From: Siphlonurus alternatus
Taxonomy: Eukaryota; Arthropoda; Insecta; Ephemeroptera; Siphlonuridae
Assembly: GCA_949825025.1 (NCBI GenBank)
Contig: OX463781.1
Span: forward strand, 8,000,648-8,064,647
DNA length: 64,000 bases
Direction of reading: 5' to 3'
How positions within the stretch are numbered: the first letter of the stretch is position 1; every line of letters starts with the position of its first letter. A program made the position numbers and the translations under genes. Under the pieces are notes generated by a model. That model ran no database searches. It worked only from the letters and a program-made list of their open reading frames with translations, and was not told the DNA's origin. This document shows, piece after piece, positions 48,051 to 61,433 of the stretch.

Positions 48051-48710
48051 AAGTTGAGTCAGTGTTTTTTGCTATAGAATTGCTTGATTTTTTCCCCTTT
48101 AAAAATTCATAACTAATTTTTAAAAAATGATTGAAATTTTTTTAAGTGTTTTCTGGTAGAGGATGATTCGGAATATTATGTTGAATTGAAATAATAAGAA
48201 AATGTATGTATTATCTCTCGTAATTTTTTGAATCGGAAGTAACCCCTTTATTTTTAACATGGGGAACGTACCTGAGTTTGTTAATTCAACAGAATTCAAC
48301 GAACTGAGATCGCTATTTTTTAATTGAACCCAAGGTTAGGGTACATTTGGTTCTTATCATGTACATGTATTTTCAGAAATACTGAATTTCTACTTTAATA
48401 CTAAAGTGGAATCGGAATTTGCTGTGAGAGCTTTTTGTTTACACTTCAAACATTCATAATTAACTAATTTTTAAATAATAATTGTCACTTTGTTAGTGTG
48501 TTTTCGGTTAGAGGACAGTTTAAAATATGTTAAATTTGAATTACAAGAAAAAATATGTATTTGCTCTTCTTATTTTTGAATTTGAAATATCTCTCATATA
48601 CCTAAAATGGGGAAAGTAGTTAAGCTTAATAATTCACCATCGTCTCATTTCACAATTAATTTTTTTAAATTTGTTACTGTTGTGAAATATTTTAAAATTC
48701 ATGATAATTT
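48051..48710 (-). repeat. Degenerate outermost units of the right array
   Basis: Two strongly decayed relatives of the 345-bp unit can be followed by eye. The landmark AACATGGGG at 48256 and AAAATGGGG at 48604 (348 bp apart) are each followed by versions of TTAATTCA(A/C)CA. They look like older units beyond the reach of homogenisation. Confidence 0.75.
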
Positions 48711-48954
48711 AAACATTTTAATAAAATAAAATATAAAATAAAATGTAAATATAAAAAATATATACATATATGAATAAAATATAAAAAGTTTTGGCAGCAC
48801 GTTTTATTCTGCAACTTATGCTGCAGTTTTGCATATGTGATACTTGTAGAACATTATTAAGTGTGTATTGAAACGTATTTTGAGAGTTTCCACCCCTTTC
48901 TATGCTGCCTCCTTCATTTTAATTAATTTACCTAGATTTAGGGATATTTTTGTA
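48711..48954. other. Right subterminal spacer
   Basis: AT-rich sequence between the decayed units and the right terminal repeat. No gene or repeat was recognised. Confidence 0.5.
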
Positions 48955-49017
48955 TGTTGGTACCCCTGCGATTCCCACACGTCGTGTGGATATCCACGTG
49001 GCTAACTTCACTGCGGT
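48955..49017 (-). repeat. Right terminal inverted repeat (63 bp)
   Basis: It is the exact reverse complement of 23579-23641 and ends ...CACTGCGGT directly before the 9-bp duplication. Complete identity means the element is young or that the ends are under selection or gene conversion. Confidence 0.95.
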
Positions 49018-49026
49018 ATGGATCAT
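49018..49026. repeat. Right target-site duplication (9 bp)
   Basis: ATGGATCAT is the exact partner of the copy at 23570-23578. The inferred empty site reads TTGGTG-ATGGATCAT-TTCTACC. Confidence 0.93.
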
Positions 49027-51100
49027 TTCTACCTTGAGACCCGCATGCCTGCTTAACGACAATCGTGTCAATTTAACTTGAAAAATGCACTTGACTAAAT
49101 CATGAGTGTAATTTGTACCCGTCGAGTACCTATGTAAAGAATTATATTATTACATATTTTCATGTAATATAGTATTTTTAAGTGACATTAAATATACTTA
49201 ATGGTGCCATGCAATTCAATGTTGATAATTTTAAATAAAGTACTATACCATGCATAGTTTTTAAAAATATAATATTAAAATAGCTTGAATATTTTATAGT
49301 AATAATACTAATAAAATTGTCTTTTATTGCACTGTAGCAGTAAACTTTGAGCAATTTAAGACCATCTTTTCATCTAACCTAACGAATATAATCACTATTG
49401 TGCATATACACAAATGTAATTATTTTATGAATAAATATTATTTTAATTATATAGGAGCGTATTATATATCAAAATCCTGTTAATTTTTGTAGTTATTTAA
49501 TTAGTGTTCCATGAATTTATTATGATATCAAAAACTTCTTGGCAAAAATCTAAACCAAAATTAAAATTTCAATCATACTATCAACAATGGTGCACCATAT
49601 GGAGTACACAAGTTACAACACTGATGTAAATTGTATTGTGTTCTCCGGAAATTCTTACATACCCTTGTGCAAGACTCCCATTGATGGATTACCAGCATGG
49701 TCTCTCGAACCAATAAGTCTATATAGTACTTGTCGAGGGCTCCAATTGTTTGTGTTCTCCGTTGTTGACAAAGACAAATGAACCTTTAACCTGCAACGAC
49801 GCTGACAATAAGATGTAAGTTAAGCTGCCACCACAAAATATAATTTATTATGTTCTTATCGATGCATATATAAAATGCATTCCAAATGTGTGTGTTGCAT
49901 TATGGTTTTATACAATCAAGATTTTTTATATATTATAAATCAAAATGACAGATCTCCAACATTGCTTTGACATGCATAAAAACTTTGAAATCAATTACAA
50001 TAAAAATATATTTTATCTCATTCGGATAGATAAATATATGAGATTTATTTTTTTTATATCTACTTAAATTTATTCATAGTTTTTCAATAACAGTTTCTTA
50101 TTATGCAAACCGGTATCATATATTAAATTATTCAAAACTCTAAATGGAACAATATGGATATCTAAACATACACATAATAAATAGTTGGGTAGGTTATTGA
50201 TATTGCAACATATTGTTAAATGTAATCTGTCAACTGTACTGTCTTATTTATAAATATGTAGAACAATTTTTTGAATTTTTTTAATGTCTACATTTGATCT
50301 GGGATTAATTTCCAATGGATAAGTTGTCTAATCATGCATTGAAATTACATGTTTTTATGCTTGAAGGATATTTAATTTTAACATTCTTTAAATTAGGTAC
50401 AGAACTTTTATTTTTTGTATTATTAGTATTATTACTAATTTTTAATATACTTTATTTACTAATTCTTCGGTATTTATGTAGTATGCACTGAACTATAGTA
50501 CAGTTTAACAGTGTATTTGTATAGTAGCACAAAATTTCAAAACTGACCCATACTTCAACATAAACTTATAAACCCCAAACTTGTACTGCTTAATATAATG
50601 TGGAAATTTTGATGACACGCTAGAAGGCTAGCATATACTAAGAATTTATAGAGTATACATATATATCTTATATATTAATTAAACGTCTATATACTAACAA
50701 ATTTTCACACTTACGTAAACCTTTGCAAAGGCCATACATTTTGCAATACGTCACTATATATTATTTTTTTAAGACTCCTGAGAATCATAAATACACGAGT
50801 CTAAAATATGAACTGCACCTTCTTCCTTCAATACATTTGAACACAATAAATCCACAGAAGCCAATGTTTATTGTACTAGAAACGCCCCATATAAGGTGAT
50901 AACATCTTCTATTGTTCTTAACGTTACATGAAAGCTCAGTAAATCTTATTGGTAGAGTATGGACCTCACATGAAGTCTATACACCAAAAAACTTAAGCTA
51001 TAAGCAAAAACATGTCAATATTTATCTCATAATCAAAATCACGACGCAAATAAAAAGACGTTTCAATTAATTAAAATTTAGCGCATTAAAATGAAATTTT
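49027..51100. other. AT-rich DNA right of the giant element
   Basis: A 64-codon plus frame at 49587-49781 lies in slightly GC-richer DNA and contains the string TGTGTTCTCCG twice, but resembles nothing known. No repeats of note. Confidence 0.4.
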
Positions 51101-51235
51101 ACGGCCTCATGGCGCGTGGGCTTGAGATGTGTGGACAACCTTCTCGAGTGGACTGGCGCTAATAAGCTGGAGGAGCTTGTGGTGAGGAGCGCGAGGGTAC
51201 TCCCACGTGCAGAAGTTTCTCGATAGTCATTGATT
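51101..51235 (+). other. GC island, possible exon
   Basis: A plus frame reads WRVGLRCVDNLLEWTGANKL and continues EELVVRSARVLP to a stop at TAG. It is protein-like, but no acceptor or start codon is visible. The minus strand is also partly open. Confidence 0.18.
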
Positions 51236-51639
51236 CTGAAAATTTAGTACCGAAATAATTTGATTGATTTTATGTTAATCGTCATCATTTGATGGTGTAG
51301 GTACCAAGTACTGACAGGATGGAAATCTTCATAACATACAATGAGAGAAAAGGAATTCAATCAAAAGAAGTTTTAGCTACTTAGTAGTATAGATAATGAA
51401 ATGGTGGATTTTTTTCCATTGTGATCATTTATATACAGCATAATTAATATTAATTGCATTTTTTCACTCAAAATATGTTTATTTAATTTTAGAGACAAAA
51501 ATAATATAAATTTTCTAACACTTGATAATTAAATTTAATGTTGTTTCTAAAATCTCCTTTATTTATTTTAATTTGCATCATATATAGGTCACCTTTGTCT
51601 AAATTTGTAAAGCCATATGTCACGGATGGTAGAAAATAG

Positions 51640-51835
51640 AGAAAGCTGACTTTGAAAAGAGGGAAGAAGAAGAACCAAGATGAGGGACTTGGTGTGGAGG
51701 CGGCGGCGAGAAGTTCGGTGACCTGTTTTCAGGGTGTGTCCAAGGACACGCAGCAAGAGGTGGAGGAGCCGCGGCCAGACTCTCGAGAGCAATTCTGAAT
51801 CACTTCAGTCACGTGATCGACGCCTACGCCAGCAA
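51640..51835. other. GC island, coding potential unresolved
   Basis: A plus frame (KKKNQDEGLGVEAAARSSV, then TCFQGVSKDTQQEVEEP) ends in TGA near 51799. A minus frame of 67 codons covers the same DNA. Neither matches a family I know. Confidence 0.18.
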
Positions 51836-52621
51836 AAATCTTCTTTTTTTTTATAATACATCTTGTCCATGGTCCAAAATCTTTATACCATATATAGTAA
51901 TACACGCGTGAATTAATATATTACAGTAAAAAAATACATGATCAAATAATAAGAAGCATGGAATAATGCCAATAGGTCGTATGTTAAACCTTGTATTTTT
52001 TTAACCAATACAAAATAATATGTCAATACCAATATCAAGTTTAAATTGAAACAGGGTTTGACATAAAAAAAATTTAAAGACGTAAAATTGTTTTTATATT
52101 CTTTGTAATGTAAAGGATTTTTAAATTGAACAGTAAAGTTTTATCCTTTTGAGCTGGTGAACGTAATGCTTATATGTAAATTATTATCGTCGCTAACTGA
52201 CAATATGGAAATACAACGAATAATAATCGTCAAAATGACATAAAAATCTTTTATAACATCTCAATTTTAAATCGATTTTTGATGTTAGGAAAATAAAGTG
52301 TTCGCTGAATGCCATAAAACTTGTCACACGTGCACTAATAAAAGAGGGTAACTTTACCAGTAAAGTATTACTACAATATATTATATTCAGACGTGCTATT
52401 CTTTCGGTGAGCTAGATTAAAATAATTTGAAATTGATAACAAAAAAACTAATCGAAAACCGGAGCAAATACTAGTTTATGTCTACATTCTTGTTTGCGGG
52501 CAATTTTTAACATTGTTAGAGTAAAATCTGAAAATGTAACGAAAAATTATCATTATTCTTGTTATAAATGGATAAACACTTTGTGTTGGGACATTATAAT
52601 AAATTAAAATTGTTTCAAATT
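51836..52621. other. AT-rich DNA, nothing recognised
   Basis: No supportable gene or repeat. Confidence 0.4.
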
Positions 52622-52683
52622 ATTGGTTGGTTGATTGTATTTTGGTACTGTTATTGAAACATTACTGGTTATGTATGCCCCTG
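52622..52683 (-). mobile_element. Retroelement 3' fragment related to the one at 41023
   Basis: Read on the minus strand it begins GGGGCATACATAACCA and ends CCAAAATACAATCAACCAACC, matching the start, the CCAAAATAC block and the (CCAA)n tail of 41023-41086, with divergence in the middle. No target duplication is obvious. Confidence 0.55.
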
Positions 52684-52852
52684 GTGTGGAAAATGGATAA
52701 ATTAATCAAAACTAACTGTACGTTTTATTAGGAAAAAAAAATTCATGTATTTCTACCTACAGTATATCATTTTATCTTTTCAAATATTATCTCTTTCTAA
52801 ATTAGCTCTGGCTCTCAGTGACAATTTAAATGCTCTTCACTGAACGTTTCAG

Positions 52853-52982
52853 AGATTTAATTATTATGGTACATTAAATTCCACCTGTCCACCTGACCGC
52901 ACTAACTTTGCTGGGATGCCACAGATGCATTTGATTGCTATGCAGCTGCACAGACGACTGGCAAGCTATTTCACAGAATCTT
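52853..52982 (+). CDS. Candidate internal coding exon (130 bp)
   Basis: It is bounded by ACTGAACGTTTCAG (acceptor) and AATCTT/GTGAGT (donor). It is open in the frame starting at its first base: RFNYYGTLNSTCPPDRTN, then FAGMPQMHLIAMQLHRRL, then ASYFTES. It would leave one extra base (phase 1). I do not recognise the family. A GC-rich stretch follows (53010-53090) with CGCGCGCG and CCGCGG. Both splice signals plus an open frame raise it above the other islands, but chance is possible. Confidence 0.28.
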
Positions 52983-53090
52983 GTGAGTCGTGAAATGATG
53001 GCATGGAGCCAACAAGCTTGACACCCGCGCGCGTGATACACCGCGGCCATCCCCCCCTCGTCTAGCGGCCATCTCTCGGACTATTATGTG

Positions 53091-55973
<2,883 letters not shown>

Positions 55974-56045
55974 AGCTGTTGTGAAGAGAGAGAAACGAGG
56001 TGCGAGCGAGGTGCTGAGATAAAAAACTTCATGAAGACATTTGCA
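55974..56045 (+). CDS. Candidate 72-bp internal exon
   Basis: It is bounded by ATGCATCTTACAG (acceptor) and TTTGCA/GTAAGA (donor). It is open for 24 codons in one frame: SCCEERETRCERGAEIKN, then FMKTFA. The other two frames have stops. The minus strand of the same region is open for 65 codons and also has a GTAAGA donor at the same place, so the strand is uncertain. Confidence 0.22.
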
Positions 56046-57603
56046 GTAAGAGCTCGTGATGAATAAAACATAACGCGAGAAGAGACGCCATGACGCTCAG
56101 ACCGACCAAACACAGATGGTGACACAATTTTGCTGCTACCAGGGGGTCCATCACGTTACAATAATCTGATATCTCAATTATCTTTTTTTTATTTCATCTC
56201 ATTGCTGAACCCTTCTTGACATTGTGCAGTTGTATAATAAATTTGCTCATAGAGAAAAATTAATACTAAAAAATTACTAAATTCAGTTGACAATTTCAGA
56301 GATTTAATTAATATATGAAATAAATATCAAAACACTCAATTAAAAACATTACCAATTCTTTAAGAGAACATCTTGACAATGATAGATAATTTATTACATA
56401 AACTTGGGGGAATTTTATATACATCTGCGCAATTGTATAAACTTCATATTGTATTTAGTAATTTAATATTTCTCAATATTTTCTTCATCTCACGTGTTGA
56501 ATTGATTAACTTACTGTGTACAATTTATACAGCATGCAATACATTGCATGCAAAATTAATTCATATAATACATCTCCATTGTATTTTCTTATACACATTG
56601 TCTTTAAAGCATGTGATATTTTAATCAAGTTTTAATAAAGAAATATTAGTCTATACATATGTCGCCCTGTTTCTCGATGTCGAAGCTTGATTTACAATCA
56701 GGTGCAGTTTGCTCGCATTGTTCTCCACAATTGCATTGCGACAATGAAAATAATGGTGCTCAAGTTTTTATTGCACCTTCCCTTGCAGCTGCGAACTTGG
56801 TATGGCTGTCAAAATGAAGTGCTTTTTTGTTTTTATCAACATTAGAATTTAATTCTGAGTTTGTATTAACAATTTTTATACTGATTTTGGAGAAGCAGAC
56901 CTCCCTTTGTATATTACAGCCATGGTCTGTTTGTAATTTGTGTGATGGGAATTAAAACAGCGTATTTCATTACACGAAAATGCGATGAAATTCTCAAGTT
57001 ATAAATTCTGAATGAAAAGAAAGGGGCCTGAATTTTGTCTGCGATAGTTAAGTCGTGTATAAAAAAGGGTTCTACAATTCTGTCAGCGAGAGTATTGCTA
57101 TAAGAACACTGCTGCTGTCATCTCTTAAGATTTGCAACACGTGTCCTAATTCCTCAAGTGTTTTTCTTAACTACTTGGCAATTTGTGCTAAGATATAGGA
57201 TTACCTTTTTTCTTTGTAGTACGTATGACGAATAGCAGCACGTGGGATTCAATTTTGTCCGACAATTATATATAACACGGTTATATTTAAATTACAATAC
57301 ATCATCACTGCAAACGGAGGAAAAATTCAGCATGATTAAAATTTAAGTTGATTTTTATTTATAGTTATACTGTATATGTAATGTTTTGTAGCAATGTAAA
57401 GACTTGAAAAAAAAAAAAAATTATGTACGTTTTAAAAAATAGTTTTTGTTTTTTACCTTTAAAATTAAAAATAAATCTTATGAGAAATCCCATCCCCAGG
57501 CATCAGTAATTAAAATTTAATGTTAAAATAATGAAGTGTTCATTTATTTAACTATTATTTTTATCTTAAATACAAAGTGACTTTTTATTATTATTATTTT
57601 CAG
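56046..57603. other. AT-rich DNA, nothing recognised
   Basis: No supportable gene. A short A tract lies at about 57409-57420. Confidence 0.4.
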
Positions 57604-57680
57604 TTTATAACTCAATTTAAAATGAGACGACGTTCATTTGTCGAGGACGTCGTAAAAACTTGCAGTGAGACAACAACAAA
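57604..57680 (+). CDS. Candidate 77-bp exon with strong splice sites
   Basis: The acceptor is a T-rich run ending TTATTATTTTCAG (57603) and the donor is CAACAAA/GTAAGA (57681). Only one forward frame is open, reading FITQFKMRRRSFVEDVVK, then TCSETTTK. An internal ATG could also be the start codon of a first coding exon. It is the cleanest exon-like signal outside the transposon. I do not recognise the peptide and cannot find the neighbouring exons. Confidence 0.35.
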
Positions 57681-58592
57681 GTAAGAGGAAAATAATTGAA
57701 AGGCTTTTAACAGATTATCTCAACAGGTAGTTGGCGAATCCGGGTGTGCCACAAATAATAAAAAAAAAAATGTTGACCATCTCAATTAGCTTTAATTACT
57801 AAACTATAAGATTTTAATTCTGAAGTTGTAAAACTCAAATTACCGTTATTCAATATTTGTTTATCATAAGTGCAAGAGGTTTGTGTAATTAAATAAAAAT
57901 AATCATAAGGTGATAATTATATTTGAAAGAAAAACAACAACACAAGGATGAACAGCAAGTTTATATGAGTTTATTCACATGCAGTTACTGCGTTCCAACT
58001 TATTTAGCATTAAATTAGTTTGTTAAAAATAAATATTTAATTAAAATAATACTTGGACATATTTGAATTTGCAAAAAAACTAATAAGGTCCATTTTGAAT
58101 TTTTATTTGAAAAAAAAAATAATACAAATAATTCAGTTCTACTATATATTAACAAGTTCTATTAAAGAAACACCTCCATGCAATATAATATACAGTATAT
58201 ACCATAAATCTAGATATAAATTTATTTGAGCATGTATTATAATGTCTACCGACATGTAAAAAATTTAAACAAAATTTTAACATTATCTGATAGAAAAGAA
58301 TTTATAAAAAAATAAAGTATTTTTTTATTACAAAGAATCGTATTATATATATACATTATAGATAATAGAATTTAACATGACAACTTAATTTTTTATTATT
58401 TTGAATGAACGTACAAAAAAGTTGTGCGTGTTTGCGGATGAGACTGTATAGAGATTTGAATGCATGGACAGACGGACAGGGTCATTAATGTGTTTAACTG
58501 TATAGACAAAAAAAATATACAAGAAGATTGCATGCGCTTTTAGGGCGGACAAGACAATAAGCTTTATAGGAACATCACCATCACAAGAGTAG

Positions 58593-58596
<4 letters not shown>
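57681..58596. other. AT-rich DNA, nothing recognised
   Basis: No supportable gene or repeat. Confidence 0.4.

Positions 58597-58651
<55 letters not shown>
58597..58651. repeat. (GA)n microsatellite
   Basis: A near-perfect dinucleotide tract of about 54 bp. Confidence 0.97.
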
Positions 58652-58653
<2 letters not shown>

Positions 58654-58659
58654 AAAGAT

Positions 58660-58770
58660 AAGCGGACTCCACCCCTGTGGAACGTGACGTCACGATGGTT
58701 GAGGCACGCGTGGGCCCGTCTTGGTGTTGCGGGTCCTCCAAGCTAACAGAAAGCTGAGCGTGGGCCGTGT
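58660..58770. promoter_or_regulatory. GC island with a perfect CRE, promoter-like
   Basis: Contains GATAAG, TGACGTCA (58685-58692) and ACGCGTGGGCCCG directly after a (GA)n tract. GA tracts beside GC-rich DNA are common at arthropod promoters through GAGA-factor binding. No ORF is supported. Confidence 0.25.
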
Positions 58771-59739
58771 AGCGCCACTACTGCAACTTTGAATAAAAAC
58801 TCCCTTTCTGTTAGATCTCCTCATATGGAAATCCACGAGTTTTTTCATACTTGTCTCTTGACATAAGTGATAAAATAGGAAGAAGGCAGAGAAATCATGA
58901 TTAAATGTCAACAAATAATATGTTGCTATTTTATACTTGCTAATGAATGAATTGTTATTTTTTTTAAACAAAAACCTATAAAATATATACTTTCTATTAT
59001 TATTTTCATTTAAATAATAAATTCTTCATTTTTTTAACATACAAAGAAGGACAATTAGTTGACACATATATAAAAAGATACAGAAAGAATTAAAATTTAT
59101 TGCAAGTTGTTTTTGAATTTCTTCTATATTTGGTTGCATATTATTTTTAATTTAAAAACAAACTGTCAAAGATGCAATACATAGGGATATATAGTTTGAA
59201 ATGTAACATAAATTTATATATAAATTTGAAATAGCACAATTTCCTAATTAAAAACAAAATGCTCACTCAAGTAAATTAAGTTACAATCAATACAAAAATG
59301 GATTTAGGTGTCATTATTTTTTTTATGGAAACAAAAATAGAAAAGACGATTTTTTTAAAAATTCTACACGTATAGGTTGGTTTGTTGGACTGCATTTTAT
59401 TGTACTTTAAAATCTCTAAATGAACTTCAAAATTATCAAATTGTTATAATTTTCTTGCACTGCATGATGCTTCATTTTCAATGCAAACGGGAAATGTAAA
59501 TCCTATTTGATATTTATTACAGTATTCGAATAATTTTATCACCTGTATTTATAAATAAATTAATTCAATGGTACCTAATGCATTATGCAGCACCATAAAT
59601 ATGTTATATGACATCATTGCAACACGTTGCATGTAAATATCTCACATTTAATCAAATAAAAAATATTTAACAACATGACTTGTTGTGATATCAAATCAAT
59701 CTATAAGAAATAAAAAAAATATTCAATCGTAAAATGGGC
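58771..59739. other. AT-rich DNA, nothing recognised
   Basis: No supportable gene or repeat. Confidence 0.4.
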
Positions 59740-59830
59740 GTGGTTTTGTGACGTCATATTGTCACGTGGGCGATCACGTGGGTGCTGCGACATCCAATCC
59801 GACCTCCCACGATCGATCGATTGACATAAC
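59740..59830. promoter_or_regulatory. GC island with CRE and two CACGTG boxes, promoter- or enhancer-like
   Basis: Within 90 bp there are TGACGTCA (59749-59756), CACGTG twice (about 59762 and 59774), CCAAT, and the overlapping palindromes ATCGAT and CGATCG. All are binding-site palindromes and there is no ORF, so a regulatory element is more likely than an exon. Confidence 0.35.
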
Positions 59831-61296
59831 TCATAACAAAAAATCTTAGTGGGCTAAATTAAATTTATTACTGCAACACAAATTTTGGACAGACCAAGTA
59901 GAAAGTTCCATACCATGATTAATTACTTTGATTTGAATTTAGTTTTTATTTTTAATGCGTGGTTGTTGAAAATGTTTTAAAAAATATTATTATGGTCAGA
60001 ACCAAAAATGGGTTTAACCAATTAGATTTTACTTTATAATGTATAGATAATTTTTCATGTAGGTTGATATTTTGGTATTGGTTAATTTATTTATAATTGA
60101 ATGAATTTTTAATTTTTACTAATATTACAAAACGCCTATAAATGAAAGGAAATTTATAGGAAGTACATTTTAGCTGCGATTGCATGAATCATTTTGCTCG
60201 GCTTTAAGTTTTAAATTATATTCTGCTGACATCGAATAAAGAATTAAAAAAAGTTTTTCTTTAATTTATACTTAATTTCGTATGAAATTCACTTCAAATA
60301 CGATTTATCAATGATTATAAATTATAACCATAATAATGTGTGTAAAAAAGGTTATATTCTGATATTCATGGTTTGGTTTAATCCTGACATTAAAATTCAT
60401 AAAAATATTTATCTTTGATGACTTTTAAGCTTCTAATTATTGGCATTTTTTTCATTTAGTTTAAAGACTAAAGAAATTCCATATTTGAAATCAAAATACT
60501 TGAATCTTTATATAAAGGTGTGTCAATTTATTTTCCAATTTTAAACATTTTTTTTTTCATTTGAATTTACTTGGCAAAATAGAAAATCAATTATGTAAAA
60601 GTCATAATAACAACATAAATTTAACACCCTTGAAATATAAAAATAATATAATAGAAACTTTAGCTTGCAAAACAACAAATAAATTAAAATTTAAAAAGAT
60701 AAAATTCAAATTAAAGTTTCAAATAAAGATTGCAACATCAGATGCGTTTTAAAAAACTTAACAATATATAAAGATCCACCCAAAAATATAACATAAAAAA
60801 TGATAATAAAAGTAAGCAATTTATCATGCAGGTATATACGTGGTTGACGTGATTGTTATGGGGCGTTAGTTTTTAGATGAAGGGTACACATTGAGAATAC
60901 AAAAATGTTTGGTACCGCCCTGTGAAATGCCCTCAGGGTTACTTAAACTTTTAAAAAAAAAAAATGTATGGTGATGGTTTTAAGAACCTAAGAAGGTATC
61001 ATGAGACTTCGAGGCTAGTGACTTGATCTCAGGTGAGTATCAGGTAAGTGTGCCGTAAGGTGATCATCGTCTTTGCAGTAACAAACCAGGGTGACGCCCG
61101 CCTACCTTCTTGCTGCTACCCATCCATCCATAGATCCAGTTAAACTCATTTGCATAAGACGACTTTTCCCATATCAAGGCAAATGTTTCTTTATCTCTTT
61201 TTTTATATTATATAGAACTGATAAATGTTATACTACTTTGTCTTTGTTCGTATACTTCCATATAAGGAAATTTATAATAATAATAATACTTTTTAA
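59831..61296. other. AT-rich DNA with a splice-signal cluster near 61030
   Basis: At 61024-61080 the sequence has TCTCAG/GTGAGT, then ATCAG/GTAAGT 11 bp later, then GTCTTTGCAG/T. This would be two alternative donors and an acceptor enclosing an intron of only about 35-47 bp. The flanks contain stops. No exon is supported. Confidence 0.25.
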
Positions 61297-61433
61297 GGGG
61301 CATTCACAGAGCCCTAAGGCCACATTTAGGGCTCAATAATTTAAAGCCTGATTTTAGGAATGTTTTTTAGACCCAAAATTTCTGGTCTTAAATTATCGAG
61401 CCCTAAATATGGCCTTAAGGCTTTGTGAATGCC
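61297..61433. mobile_element. 137-bp MITE
   Basis: The ends are GGGGCATTCACAGAGCC and, inverted, GAGGCATTCACAAAGCC. Inner inverted parts extend over most of the element (GGCCACATTTAGGGCTC against its partner). Both sides are flanked by TTTTTAA, a possible 7-bp target duplication. Confidence 0.7.

Larger units (their letters stand above)
23579..49017. mobile_element. Giant fold-back, MULE-like DNA transposon (25.4 kb) carrying a Ulp1-PHD gene
   Basis: Both ends carry the same 63-bp sequence in inverted orientation without a mismatch, starting ACCGCAGTGAAGTTAGCC. The element is bounded by a perfect 9-bp direct repeat ATGGATCAT (23570-23578 and 49018-49026), which reads as a target-site duplication. 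Within each end is a tandem array of the same 345-bp unit in opposite orientation, so the arms could fold on each other over at least 6 kb. The centre has one intact gene (38233-40053) and several minisatellites. From family knowledge, 9-bp duplications are typical of Mutator-like elements, and long inverted arms made of tandem repeats are typical of Drosophila FoldBack (FB) and the related Rehavkus group. I infer a FoldBack-type MULE. No transposase ORF is visible, so this copy either depends on a partner in trans or uses an unrecognised spliced transposase. The boundaries are very well supported; the superfamily is inferred. Confidence 0.93.

Noticed and set aside
23579..49017. Polinton/Maverick identity (these also encode a Ulp1-fold protease and are large)
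   Set aside because: Polintons have 6-bp duplications, terminal repeats of a different form, and DNA polymerase, integrase and capsid genes. None of these is present, and the protease here is a eukaryotic C48 type with a PHD finger.
50935..50995. tRNA-like string (GCTCAG...GGTAGAG...)
   Set aside because: Resembles an A box, but there is no T-arm/B-box and no acceptor stem.
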